Source of the DNA: Leptotrichia sp. OH3620_COT-345
Lineage (GTDB): Bacteria; Fusobacteriota; Fusobacteriia; Fusobacteriales; Leptotrichiaceae
NCBI RefSeq assembly: GCF_003932895.1
Contig: NZ_RQYW01000003.1
Coordinates: 62,001 to 126,000 of the forward strand
Reading direction: 5' to 3'
Length of the DNA stretch: 64,000 nt
Positions 17,809-26,080 of this stretch are shown in pieces (position 1 is the first letter of the stretch; every line of letters begins with the position of its first letter). Below the pieces are notes generated by a model. The model saw only the letters and a list, made by a program, of their open reading frames with translations, was not told the origin of the DNA and did not search any database. Both the position numbers and the translations under genes were made by a program.

Positions 17809-18843
17809 TTATACTAACATTGATATAGGATTTTCTAATAATTGTTTCAGTTCTTGCATAAATTTTGCTCCTGCAAGTCCATCTATTACTCTATGGTCTA
17901 CCGTCAGACTAAGTGTCATAATCGGTCTTATAACCACTTCTCCGTTTACAGCAACAGGTTTGTCTACTGTGGCCGCTACTCCTAATATTGCCGAATTCGG
18001 CTGATTTATAATAGGATTGAAATTTTCCACGCCGTACATTCCTAGATTACTTATAGTAAATGTACTTCCTGATTGCTCAGCAGGAGAAAGTTTCATTTCC
18101 AGCGCTTTGGATACTATTTCTTTTGACTTTATAACCAGTTCGCTCAAAGTCATTTTATCGGCATCTTTTATTACAGGTACTAAAAGACCGTCATCCAACC
18201 CTACCGCTATTGCCAGATTTACATAGTTATGAAAAATAATCCGGCTTCCGTCTTCTGAAAGACTTGAATTTACATATTTATATTTCATAAGCGTTTTTAC
18301 TGCTGCAAACGATATTATATCGGTAATTGTAACTTTTTTCCCTGTTTTCTCTAATATTGTTCCTAAAATTTTTTCTCTCAGGGATTTTACCTCAGACATA
18401 TCTACTTCGTAATTTAATGTAAATGTAGGAGCAGTAAAATAACTTTCCGACATCCTTTTTGAAATTACTTTTCTCATAGGTGACATAGGTATCATTTCTA
18501 TATCACTTTCATTGACCTGTTTCTCTTCTACAGTCTTAGGTATCTCATGTCTTATAAGTTCTTCTTTTTCTTTCGGTTTTGCAATTAATTTCAGTATATC
18601 ATCTCTCATTATTTTCCCATTGTGACCGCTACCTGTTACATTATTCAAATCTATTTTATATTCTTCGGCTATTTTAGCTGCCAGAGGTGATATCTGAATT
18701 CTTTTTTCATAATTAAAAGTTTCAACATCCTCTTTATGGACTCTGCCTTTCGCTCCGCTTCCCTGTATCTTAAAAAGGTCTATTCCAAATCTTCTTGCAG
18801 CTTCTCTTGCAGCGGGCGTGGCTCTTAATTTATCATTTTCCAT
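17809..18843 (-). CDS. pdhC: Dihydrolipoamide acyltransferase (E2) lacking a lipoyl domain
   Basis: A 344-aa E2. Two peripheral-subunit-binding domains lie in tandem (about residues 7-43, ATPAAREAARRFGIDL...GAKGRVHKEDV, and 51-88, SPLAAKIAEEYKIDL...GHNGKIMRDDI). A short linker follows, then the catalytic CoA-acyltransferase domain with MSPMRKVISKRM, the conserved GSTFTISNLGMYG and the active-site DHRVIDG near the C-terminus. No lipoyl domain precedes them: the ATG starts directly at the first binding domain. The protein should form the core of a pyruvate or acetoin dehydrogenase complex and receive acetyl groups from a lipoyl arm on LpdA. The gap to pdhB is 14 bp. Confidence 0.92.
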   Translation of the reverse strand: MENDKLRATPAAREAARRFGIDLFKIQGSGAKGRVHKEDVETFNYEKRIQISPLAAKIAEEYKIDLNNVTGSGHNGKIMRDDILKLIAKPKEKEELIRHEIPKTVEEKQVNESDIEMIPMSPMRKVISKRMSESYFTAPTFTLNYEVDMSEVKSLREKILGTILEKTGKKVTITDIISFAAVKTLMKYKYVNSSLSEDGSRIIFHNYVNLAIAVGLDDGLLVPVIKDADKMTLSELVIKSKEIVSKALEMKLSPAEQSGSTFTISNLGMYGVENFNPIINQPNSAILGVAATVDKPVAVNGEVVIRPIMTLSLTVDHRVIDGLAGAKFMQELKQLLENPISMLV

Positions 18844-18857
18844 ATTTTCACCTTCTA

Positions 18858-19856
18858 TTATTGTTTATTCATTACTTTATAAATTGTGTTCTTTATTTTT
18901 TCCACATTTGGCAATAAAGCTGTTTCAAGCGTGTGGTTATAAGGGACAGGAACATCTTCAGCCGCCAGTCTTACAATCGGACTGTCAAGAAAATCAAATG
19001 CATCACTTTCTGAAATCATTGCAGATATTTCTCCAATAAATCCGTTTGTCTTATGTGCATCATTAACTAAAATTACTCTTCCTGTCTTTTTCACAGAATT
19101 CAATATCAATTCTTTATCTAAAGGTATAAGAGTTCTTGGATCGACAACTTCGACGCTTATTCCGTCTTTTTCCACTTCTTCAGCCGCTTTCATAACTCTT
19201 TCCAGCATTCTTCCATATGTAACTATAGTTATATCACTTCCTTCTTTTTTTATTTCCCCTTTTCCTAAAGGAATAATAAAATCAGGATCCAAAGGCACTT
19301 CCCCTTTCATATTATACTGAGCTTTATACTCGAGAAATATTACAGGATTATTATCTCTTATTGATGCTTTCAATAGTCCTTTTACATCTGCCGGAGTTCC
19401 CGGTGCTACAACTTTTAATCCGGGAATGTGACAGAACCATGATTCCAGTGACTGAGAATGCTGTGCTGCCGAACCTACCCCCGATCCCGCCGCACATCTG
19501 AAAGTTACAGGTACCTGTCCTTTTCCTCCGAACATATACCTTGTTTTTGCAGCCTGATTTACTATATTATCCATCATATATACTATAAAGTCCATAAATG
19601 TCACATCAACAATAGGTCTTAATCCTGTCATTGCAGCCCCTATGGCAGTTCCCGATATTGCCGATTCAGAAATAGGAGTATCTCTTATTCTTTCAGGTCC
19701 AAATTCTTCAAGCATACCTACCGATGTTCCGAAATCTCCTCCGAATATTCCTACATCTTCTCCCATTAGAAATACATTCTCATCTCTTCTCATTTCTTCG
19801 GACATTGCTGCTATTATCGCTTCTTTTACATTCATTAATTTTGTTTTATCACTCAT
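18858..19856 (-). CDS. pdhB: Pyruvate/acetoin dehydrogenase E1 component, beta subunit
   Basis: A 332-aa E1 beta subunit with the standard order: the N-terminal pyrimidine-binding domain (MGEDVGIFGGDFGTS, PISESAISGTAIGAAMTGLRPIVDVTFMDF in pieces), MRSQ-like QHSQSLESWFCHIPGLKVVAPGTP, and the C-terminal transketolase domain with VEVVDPRTLIPLD and DVPVPYNHTLE. It completes the thiamine-diphosphate active site together with PdhA in the cytosol. It lies 82 bp downstream of pdhA and 14 bp upstream of the E2 gene. Sequence style is closest to the acetoin/pyruvate E1 group of streptococci, so the true substrate (pyruvate or acetoin) is open. Confidence 0.92.
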   Translation of the reverse strand: MSDKTKLMNVKEAIIAAMSEEMRRDENVFLMGEDVGIFGGDFGTSVGMLEEFGPERIRDTPISESAISGTAIGAAMTGLRPIVDVTFMDFIVYMMDNIVNQAAKTRYMFGGKGQVPVTFRCAAGSGVGSAAQHSQSLESWFCHIPGLKVVAPGTPADVKGLLKASIRDNNPVIFLEYKAQYNMKGEVPLDPDFIIPLGKGEIKKEGSDITIVTYGRMLERVMKAAEEVEKDGISVEVVDPRTLIPLDKELILNSVKKTGRVILVNDAHKTNGFIGEISAMISESDAFDFLDSPIVRLAAEDVPVPYNHTLETALLPNVEKIKNTIYKVMNKQ

Positions 19857-19938
19857 TTTTACGTTTTCCTCCCACGTGATTTCTAAAATATACTTTTATC
19901 CACTTATCCGTTCTAATACTTAATTTATCAACATAATC

Positions 19939-20904
19939 CTAATCGGCGAAAATATCTTCATATGCAGATTCTATCGTAGGCTCAGGACTATTTTTAGCAA
20001 ATTCCACTGATTCTTCTATTTTTTTCTTTGAAATTTCATCCATTTTTTCCAATTCTTCCTCAGTAGCTATTTTATTTTCAATTAAATAATTTTTGAATTT
20101 TATATTAGGATCCTTTTTCTTCCACTCATCAACTTCTTCTTTTGTTCTATATTTCCCGGGATCTGAGCTTGAATGTCCGAACCATCTGTAAGTTATACTT
20201 TCCACTAATACCGGACCTTTTCCTTCTCTTACATATTTTACAGCTTTTTCAAATGTTTCATAAACTGCAAGAACATCATTTCCGTCTTCTATGAAATAAC
20301 CGGGTATTCCGTAAGAACCTGCCCTTTCATATATATGTTCTATATTCATTACCTTGTTTATTGATGTACTTATTCCATATCCGTTATTAATGGAATAAAA
20401 AATAACCGGAACTTTCCATACTGAAGCCAGATTTAACGCTTCATGAAAGCTCCCTTCATTTGTGGCTCCGTCTCCAAAAAAACAGACAACAATTTTACCC
20501 GTATTTTTCACTTTTTGAGTATATGCCGCACCGACTGCTATTCCGTGTCCTCCTCCGACAATTCCGTTTGCCCCCAGATTTCCATTTTCAAGATCGGCAA
20601 TGTGCATTGATCCGCCTTTTCCTTTACAAGTCCCTGTAGCTTTTCCCATTATTTCAGCCATCATACCGTTCAAATCTATACCTTTTCCTATTACCTGAGC
20701 ATGTCCTCTATGATTGGAAGTAATAATGTCATCAGGATTTAAAGCTGCTAAAGCTCCTATATTCGCAGCTTCTTCACCTACAGACAAATGTGTCATACCA
20801 GGCACCATACCTCTTTTTACAAGCTGATTTACTTTTAAATCAAAATTTCTTGCATCAAGCATTAATTCGTACATATTCAACAATCTATTTTTAGAAAGTT
20901 TCAT
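19939..20904 (-). CDS. pdhA: Pyruvate/acetoin dehydrogenase E1 component, alpha subunit
   Basis: A 321-aa E1 alpha subunit. The thiamine-diphosphate motif runs from GDGATNEG to SINN, with the usual spacing. Other landmarks are MTHLSVGEEAANIGA, HRGHAQ, GSMHIADL, and the phosphorylation-loop-like YRWFGHSSSDPGKYRT. It decarboxylates the 2-oxo acid (or cleaves acetoin) and passes the acyl group to a lipoyl lysine. The GMTHLSVGEEAA form is shared with acetoin dehydrogenase AcoA and with the streptococcal complex. It is the first gene of the five-gene operon. A GGAGGAAAAGA site precedes ATG 20904 and an extended -10 promoter lies about 120 bp upstream. Confidence 0.92.
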   Translation of the reverse strand: MKLSKNRLLNMYELMLDARNFDLKVNQLVKRGMVPGMTHLSVGEEAANIGALAALNPDDIITSNHRGHAQVIGKGIDLNGMMAEIMGKATGTCKGKGGSMHIADLENGNLGANGIVGGGHGIAVGAAYTQKVKNTGKIVVCFFGDGATNEGSFHEALNLASVWKVPVIFYSINNGYGISTSINKVMNIEHIYERAGSYGIPGYFIEDGNDVLAVYETFEKAVKYVREGKGPVLVESITYRWFGHSSSDPGKYRTKEEVDEWKKKDPNIKFKNYLIENKIATEEELEKMDEISKKKIEESVEFAKNSPEPTIESAYEDIFAD

Positions 20905-21022
20905 TCTTTTCCTCCGTATGTTTTTTATTAAATTTAAAAATATTTTACTTAAATCATTTTAAATATTGGAATTTATTTTCATATTCAAAATATTTGCTAT
21001 TAAAATATTTTACTATACAACA

Positions 21023-21051
21023 ATTCTATCATATATTTTTAATTAAAACAA
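21023..21051 (-). promoter_or_regulatory. Promoter of the pdhA-lplA operon
   Basis: On the minus strand: TTGTTT, a 17-bp spacer ending in TGA, then TAGAAT, giving an extended -10 promoter. It ends about 119 bp before the pdhA ATG, leaving a leader of roughly 110 nt. Confidence 0.5.
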
Positions 21052-21450
21052 TAGTTTTCCCTTGTGAAAATAAGAATTTTCTCATATAAAAAATACCGAA
21101 ATTTCAATAATAAAGCTATCGTGTTTTACTCCATAATTATTTTGTTATTTTCAATTTTTTTTTATTTTTTCAGTTTCCTGAAATCTAGTTTCTACTTCCT
21201 GATTAAGTTTTTATGGTTCTAATTCTAAAATCAACTTTCTACAAATTTTTTGTTTATTTTTCTTTATATCTTTAATTTTCTATTCTTCAAAATAAAGAAT
21301 TTTATTATTTCTGACAAATTAAATACTTTATTCTTTTTTAATTTTTTTATATCAATTTAATTATTTTTATTTTTCTTGTATTTTATTTTACATTTATATT
21401 TATGAAATTTATTTTATTTAAATTTTTTAGATAAAAATTTTTAACAATTT

Positions 21451-21478
21451 TATCCCTAAAAAATACAAATTAGGGATA
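21451..21478. other. Isolated perfect hairpin
   Basis: TATCCCTAA and TTAGGGATA form a perfect 9-bp stem around a 10-nt loop, just beyond the rpsP terminator. It lacks a clean T-tract on either strand. It could be a second terminator or a protein-binding site. Confidence 0.35.
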
Positions 21479-21486
21479 TTAAAAAG

Positions 21487-21522
21487 GAAAAGGCACAGTA
21501 TATTTTTATAAAGTGCCTTTTT
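21487..21522 (-). terminator. Rho-independent terminator of rpsP
   Basis: AAAAGGCAC pairs with GTGCCTTTT across a 16-nt AT-rich loop. On the minus strand it is followed by further T-rich sequence, and it begins within a few bases of the rpsP stop codon. Confidence 0.75.
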
Positions 21523-21526
21523 ATAT

Positions 21527-21796
21527 TTATTTCTTTTTAGTTGCCTGAAATTTTTCCCAAATTCCCGCTTTAGTTAAAATGCTTTTCACAGTTTCTGTAG
21601 GCTGAGCACCGTTAGATAAAAATCTCAATATTTCTTCCTCTTTTAATACAACCTGTTTATCATCTTGTGCCAACGGATTGTAAGTTCCAAGATATGCTAT
21701 TGCTTTACCATCTCTTTGTGTCAATGCTTCCATTGCAGCTATTCTATAGAAAGGAACCTTTTTTCTACCCAATCTTGTTAATCTTAATTTAACCAT
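21527..21796 (-). CDS. rpsP: 30S ribosomal protein bS16
   Basis: An 89-aa bS16, an assembly protein of the 30S body. It opens MVKLRLTRLGRKKVPFYRI and continues RDGKAIAYLGTYNPL, the usual family text. The open frame runs six codons further, but that start would be a TTG within the GGAGGT ribosome-binding site. ATG 21796, 10 nt after the site, is the real start. The gene stands alone here, not in the ffh-rpsP-rimM-trmD operon common elsewhere. A perfect-consensus promoter lies 66 bp upstream. Confidence 0.96.
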   Translation of the reverse strand: MVKLRLTRLGRKKVPFYRIAAMEALTQRDGKAIAYLGTYNPLAQDDKQVVLKEEEILRFLSNGAQPTETVKSILTKAGIWEKFQATKKK

Positions 21797-21861
21797 TTTA
21801 AATTTTACCTCCAAATTCTATTTTTGCATATTGATTATATTCTATCAAATTTTCTTCAATA

Positions 21862-21890
21862 ATTATATAAAATTTTGATATTGTTGTCAA
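21862..21890 (-). promoter_or_regulatory. Consensus sigma-70 promoter of rpsP
   Basis: On the minus strand: TTGACA, exactly 17 bp, then TATAAT. This perfect match to consensus suits a highly expressed ribosomal protein gene. Confidence 0.8.
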
Positions 21891-22065
21891 GTATTTTTTC
21901 TTTACAATTTTAAAAATCTCATAAATCCAATAAAAAATCAAAATACAAACATATAAATTATTAATACATCATAAATAAATAATAAAATTTTTATAGAAAT
22001 ATTAAAATGACTATAAACAATAGAATTTAAAATGATTTCTCCACACTTTAAAAATTAGAACATAT

Positions 22066-22578
22066 TTATTCTTTATTTGCTTTTTCTAATATTTCAATTA
22101 TATTCAATTTTTCATCAAGTATAACAATCTTTTTGAGCTTCCTGTCAAATCCAAAATACATTTTTTTATGTGTTTCTCCTTTAAGATCAAGAAAATTCTC
22201 TACATAAAATACTCCTTTTCTACTGTCAGGATATATTTTATAAGTTTCTATGTGAGTTTTTATTTCCTGTTCCATTTCACTTTTATTTTCCGGAAGCACA
22301 TCATTCATATATTTTATTTTTTTTCTCGAATGACAGAAACATTCGGTATAGGCCAAAGGAAACCATTGTTTCAAATAGCTTGTATTTTTCTCTTCTATAA
22401 TCTGAAAATTATATTTACCTTCATCATCAAATAAAACTTCCTCTTCCGACTCTGGAACTTTAGTACTGAACCATGTTATATTTTTATATTTTTCTGATGT
22501 CCCGTTATCCGGAGTAAATTTCTCAGCATATACTGTCATTCCTATCATTAAAATTATTAGTAAAATTGACTTTTTCAT
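22066..22578 (-). CDS. Secreted protein of unknown function
   Basis: A 170-aa protein with a signal peptide (MKKSILLIILMIGMTVYA, cleavage likely after the AxA-like VYA). The mature part is hydrophilic, with a CFCH pair near the middle and a beta-rich C-terminal half (GVFYVENFLDLKGETHKKMYFGF). I do not recognise a family. A TAAGGAG site lies 7 nt before the ATG. It starts 70 bp downstream of the flavodoxin gene, so it could be the distal gene of the haem operon, although it may have its own promoter. A periplasmic role linked to haem is only a guess from position. Confidence 0.55.
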   Translation of the reverse strand: MKKSILLIILMIGMTVYAEKFTPDNGTSEKYKNITWFSTKVPESEEEVLFDDEGKYNFQIIEEKNTSYLKQWFPLAYTECFCHSRKKIKYMNDVLPENKSEMEQEIKTHIETYKIYPDSRKGVFYVENFLDLKGETHKKMYFGFDRKLKKIVILDEKLNIIEILEKANKE

Positions 22579-22648
22579 AAAAAAACTCCTTACAGAAATT
22601 TTTAATCACTGTCTTTAATTATATTTCCGAAATCTTCTTTTTTAATTT

Positions 22649-23155
22649 TTAAAATCCTTTAAAAATTTTCTTTGCATTTTCACAGTCATTTTCATCAGGA
22701 TGTTTTGCAGCTTCAGCCCAACGTCTTTCATTTTCAGGTGTAGAGGCATGATGTCCTGACATCCCGATTTTTCTGAATTTATCCAAAAGCTTAGGATCTA
22801 TAGCTCCTCGACATATAAATTCCCGCTCGACTTTATTGCCATTTTTTTCCAAAAATTCCTTTACTTTTTCCATACATTTTTTTGCATGTTCAGATTCAGG
22901 CTCGGCTCCCAATGTACCAAATGCTCCTACAGTTTTATTTTTTACTTTTTCCATAATTTTCTTTATTCTTTCGTCAGCATCACCTTTATCTACCCAGTAT
23001 CCGAATATTATTTTATCATATTTCTCAAGTTTGTCAATGTTTATTATATCCTTTACATCTGCTATTTTTTTTTCACCGCTTATAACTTCATATATTGCTT
23101 CAGCAATTTTCCGTGTATTTCCTGTCAGTGTCGAATATATTACTAATGTACTCAT
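22649..23155 (-). CDS. Flavodoxin family protein of the haem operon
   Basis: A 168-aa flavodoxin-like protein. The FMN phosphate-binding loop is YSTLTGNTRKIAEAI at residues 7-21, and a second conserved region is FGTLGAEPESEHAKKC. It likely carries electrons as FMN hydroquinone in the cytosol. The gene overlaps the stop of hutW by one base (TAATG), so the two are co-translated. In Fusobacterium the comparable haem operon also encodes a flavodoxin (HmuF) beside the radical SAM enzyme, so a role as electron donor for anaerobic haem degradation fits well. This is inferred from context. The C-terminal region (SGHHASTPENERRWAEAAKHP) has several histidines. Confidence 0.82.
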   Translation of the reverse strand: MSTLVIYSTLTGNTRKIAEAIYEVISGEKKIADVKDIINIDKLEKYDKIIFGYWVDKGDADERIKKIMEKVKNKTVGAFGTLGAEPESEHAKKCMEKVKEFLEKNGNKVEREFICRGAIDPKLLDKFRKIGMSGHHASTPENERRWAEAAKHPDENDCENAKKIFKGF

Positions 23156-24402
23156 TACTTACCTCCCAGACATAATTTTATTATTTCACTGTCTATATTG
23201 TTTCCCCAAAATATTCCGTTAGGAGTTATTTCATAATGTTCATCATACAGCTTTAAATATTTTTTCTCTTCGTAAATCTTAAATAATTCATATATTTTTT
23301 TAAATACCTCTTCAGAAATATATTTTTTAATATCTGAAAAATAAACTTTCGGATATTGGAACAGTCCGCTTAATATTTTCAACTTTCTTTCTTCTTCACT
23401 GCTCATCATAAAAAACTGTCTTTCATAATTCATTCTGAACATATCTATATTATCCAGTTTTCCTCCGGCACCTATTCCTATCGGAAGTAAATCATAGCCT
23501 GCATTCAGATGTTTTATATATTTATATTTATCTCTATTTTTTCTTACAATTTTCGTATATTCAAGTATTTCATATTCGCCTGTTGAAAGAAGATATTCCA
23601 TAAATGCATCGTGAAGTTTTTTATCAGTTTCCAACTTGTAATTCAACTGTAATGTATTGTCACTTATATCTTTCGACATTTTTGAACCTTCCTGAATCAT
23701 CAAAGAATAAAAACTCGCGCTGTCTATTTTCAACTCTGCAATAATAGCCGCATCTTCAGTCACTTCTTCTACTGTTTGTTCAGGGTAATTATAAATTATA
23801 TCTATACATACAAGTCCGTTAAATATTTCCTTTAATTTTCTCAGCCTTTTTACAGTTTCTTCTTTTCCATATGTCCTGTTTAAGGTATCTCTTCCTTTCG
23901 GAGAAAATGACTGAATACCTATACTTAGTCTATTTACTCCATTTTCCTGTAAAATCTCTATTTTTTTCGATGTTAAATTATGTAATGTTGTTTCAAAAGT
24001 AAATTCATAATTGTCAGTAAACCTGAAATTTTTTCTTATAGATTTAAATATTTTTTCAAGCTGGTGTTCTCGCAATATCGTCGGAGTCCCTCCGCCAAAA
24101 AACAGTACATCCAGTTTTTTACTTTGCATATAGTTTGTTTTACCGTATTTTTCAAATTCTCCAATCAGAAAAGCTGTATAATCTTCCAAATCATTATCCA
24201 ACTGTTTCCTGTTTAGATTACAGAAAGAGCATATTTTATCACAATAAGGAATATGAACATACATTCCTCCTATTTCTTCTTTTGCTTTTTTTGACAGTAT
24301 TTTTTCCACCTCTTCAGATGAAACGGGTCTTTTCATTCTTCCAAAATGCTGTCCTATAATATTTCCGACATCATGGTGTGATTTAAGACGTTCATTAAAC
24401 AT
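23155..24402 (-). CDS. hutW: Anaerobic haem-degrading radical SAM methyltransferase, HutW/ChuW family
   Basis: A 415-aa HemN-like radical SAM protein. The 4Fe-4S ligands form CDKICSFC (Cys54, Cys58, Cys61), followed by LFFGGGTPT and RLSIGIQSF, as in HemN and HutW. HutW/ChuW enzymes open the porphyrin ring without oxygen to make anaerobilin, releasing iron. The neighbours (HugZ, flavodoxin, haem ABC importer, TonB receptor) favour HutW over coproporphyrinogen dehydrogenase. The frame is open to a GTG at 24447 that overlaps the hugZ TAG, but ATG 24402 has a strong AAGGAG seven bases upstream and is preferred. SHHDVG near the start resembles the N-terminal histidine-containing stretch of HutW-type proteins. 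Confidence 0.88.
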   Translation of the reverse strand: MFNERLKSHHDVGNIIGQHFGRMKRPVSSEEVEKILSKKAKEEIGGMYVHIPYCDKICSFCNLNRKQLDNDLEDYTAFLIGEFEKYGKTNYMQSKKLDVLFFGGGTPTILREHQLEKIFKSIRKNFRFTDNYEFTFETTLHNLTSKKIEILQENGVNRLSIGIQSFSPKGRDTLNRTYGKEETVKRLRKLKEIFNGLVCIDIIYNYPEQTVEEVTEDAAIIAELKIDSASFYSLMIQEGSKMSKDISDNTLQLNYKLETDKKLHDAFMEYLLSTGEYEILEYTKIVRKNRDKYKYIKHLNAGYDLLPIGIGAGGKLDNIDMFRMNYERQFFMMSSEEERKLKILSGLFQYPKVYFSDIKKYISEEVFKKIYELFKIYEEKKYLKLYDEHYEITPNGIFWGNNIDSEIIKLCLGGK

Positions 24403-24446
24403 ACTTCTCTCCTTATAATATTTCACTTCTGAGTAAGTTCGATTCA

Positions 24447-25253
24447 CTATTTATATCCGTGAGGATTCCCATGATCGCCATGTTCCCCTTCATAGTCATG
24501 AGTTCTCATAAGCTGTGTTACATCTCCGTTTTCATTTATATCATAAGCTTTTCCAATCCCTTTAACATATCTTCCTTTTATAAATTTTAATTTTACTAAG
24601 TAAAAATCTTTCATTGTACGTGTCATTTTCATCATATTGTTATTTTTTTGGAATTCGTCCATAACTTCTTCAAATTGTGCATTTCTTTCAAGAAATTCAG
24701 CTTTGGCAGTATATCTTACTCGTGTTCTTACTGAAATTTCTTTTGTCTTTACTTCATCTTCAATGAACAAAACTTCCAACTTACCGTTATTTTTAAGATT
24801 ATCAAAATGATCTCCCGTTGTACTTATAAATATATAGTTGTCTCCTCTAAATCTTAAAAACGGTGCATAAGTGACATTAGGTTCGCCCTCGGAAGTAACT
24901 GTTCCCAGTATAACTGATCTAAATTCCCTTACAAAATCACTTATTTCTATTTTAAATTCTTCTTCTTTAAGATGATTTTTATCTTTATATTTTTCAGGAG
25001 CGGGAATTCCCAGCTCTTTCCTTGCTATTTTAGCCATTTTTACCATTTCCATATGCATATCTTTTAATTCTGTTCTTTTCGTAAACTTTACTTTCACATC
25101 TTCGCTTCCATTTACACGAAGTATCATTTCTTCTTCATTTACATCTATAAGTTTTGCTTCATATACATCATTTCTTTTATTAAAATACTGTACATACAAT
25201 GCCAATACTTCGTTATGATCCTCGTTCATATGATTTAAAATTCTATCTTTCAT
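24447..25253 (-). CDS. hugZ: HugZ/HutZ-family haem-degrading or haem-binding protein
   Basis: A 268-aa two-domain protein. Residues 1-80 form the DUF2470 domain (ILNHMNEDHNEVLALYVQYF), and the rest is a split-barrel FMN-binding-like domain (FVREFRSVILGTVTSEGEPNVTYAPF in two pieces). The histidine-rich C-terminus (RTHDYEGEHGDHGNPHGYK) matches HugZ, where a C-terminal histidine helps bind haem. HugZ/HutZ proteins degrade or chaperone haem in the cytosol. A GGGAG site 5 nt before ATG 25253 sets the start. The longer TTG start at 25265 would sit within that site. The gene lies 44 bp after tonB and directly before hutW. Confidence 0.87.
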   Translation of the reverse strand: MKDRILNHMNEDHNEVLALYVQYFNKRNDVYEAKLIDVNEEEMILRVNGSEDVKVKFTKRTELKDMHMEMVKMAKIARKELGIPAPEKYKDKNHLKEEEFKIEISDFVREFRSVILGTVTSEGEPNVTYAPFLRFRGDNYIFISTTGDHFDNLKNNGKLEVLFIEDEVKTKEISVRTRVRYTAKAEFLERNAQFEEVMDEFQKNNNMMKMTRTMKDFYLVKLKFIKGRYVKGIGKAYDINENGDVTQLMRTHDYEGEHGDHGNPHGYK

Positions 25254-25297
25254 CTCATCTCCCAATTTTTTTATTTAATATTAACATTTTTCTGTTT

Positions 25298-26044
25298 CTA
25301 TCTCGATTTGAATCTGAACGGTTTCGTAACAGTACACTTTAAAGTTTCAGGATTTTTTATTTTTACTCTTATTTTTTCTGCAGCTTTTTTAGCTTCAGAC
25401 TGGAATACTCCCTCTCCTCCTGAAGCACCGATAACTGAAACTGAACCATTTCCATTAAAATTAATCCTTACATTTACTATAACGGTCTTTTTTATTCCGA
25501 GTCGTTCAGCTGCCATAGGATACTGTAAATCAGGATTATACGTTACTGTATAATCTATATTTTCACGACATACATTTCCTCCTGGCTCTTTTTTTATATT
25601 CTGATTTTGTTTATTTTGTCCAGTTTTTCGCTCTGAGGAAATACTTTCAGTTTTTGAAGAAGCATCTTTCCCCGAGTCTGTATTTAGAACCGGTACTGAT
25701 TGACTGTTTAACGGTTCCGCCTTTGTAAATTTGTTTTCATCTGCTTTTACTTTGTTTTCCGAATTTAAAGTTTTTATTTCAGTATCTTTTTTTTCCTGAA
25801 AAACAGATTTTTCTATACTTTTTTCACCTTTATATTTTTCAGGATTTTTTTTTATTTCCTGCCTTTTCTCAATCTTCTCACTTTCTTCCGTTTTTCCCTC
25901 TTTAATTTTTTCAAATGTACTGTTTTCAAGATTTATGATTATAATTGGTACATTATCCTGTTTAATGTTATTTATCACAGGTACAGCAATAGGTATAAAC
26001 AAAAGTGCAGCATTTAAAGCTGCTGAAATAATATAAAATTTCAT
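25298..26044 (-). CDS. tonB: TonB energy transducer
   Basis: A 248-aa TonB. One N-terminal membrane anchor (FYIISAALNAALLFIPIAVPVI) is followed by a long Lys/Glu/Ser-rich spacer (about residues 40-150) and the C-terminal domain with YPMAAERLGIKKTVIVNVRI, then ASGGEGVFQSEAKKAAEKI. The short membrane segment keeps the usual family shape, although the spacer is Lys/Glu- and not Pro-rich. It couples the ExbBD proton channel to the outer-membrane receptor encoded in the same operon. It sits 36 bp after the binding-lipoprotein gene. Confidence 0.88.
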   Translation of the reverse strand: MKFYIISAALNAALLFIPIAVPVINNIKQDNVPIIIINLENSTFEKIKEGKTEESEKIEKRQEIKKNPEKYKGEKSIEKSVFQEKKDTEIKTLNSENKVKADENKFTKAEPLNSQSVPVLNTDSGKDASSKTESISSERKTGQNKQNQNIKKEPGGNVCRENIDYTVTYNPDLQYPMAAERLGIKKTVIVNVRINFNGNGSVSVIGASGGEGVFQSEAKKAAEKIRVKIKNPETLKCTVTKPFRFKSR

Positions 26045-26080
26045 ATTGTACCTCTATCTTAAAATACACCTCTTTCATAC

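Larger units (their letters stand above)
20905..21526. other. Long AT-rich gap between pdhA and rpsP
   Basis: This 622-bp stretch contains the pdhA promoter (21023-21051), an isolated 9-bp hairpin (21451-21478) and the rpsP terminator (21487-21522). The middle part is extremely AT-rich. A broken minus-strand frame at about 21130-21330 is not recognisable. Confidence 0.5.

Noticed and set aside
17073-17828. Long plus-strand open frame antisense to lpdA (251 codons)
   Set aside because: It arises from the codon usage of the opposite strand; it is Ser/Phe/Ile-rich and lacks any domain or ribosome-binding site.
21130-21330. Broken minus-strand frame (fragments LILELEP and NQEVETRFQETEK) in the pdhA-rpsP gap
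   Set aside because: Two stops within a short, Lys/Glu-rich frame; no family recognised, so it may be chance in AT-rich sequence.
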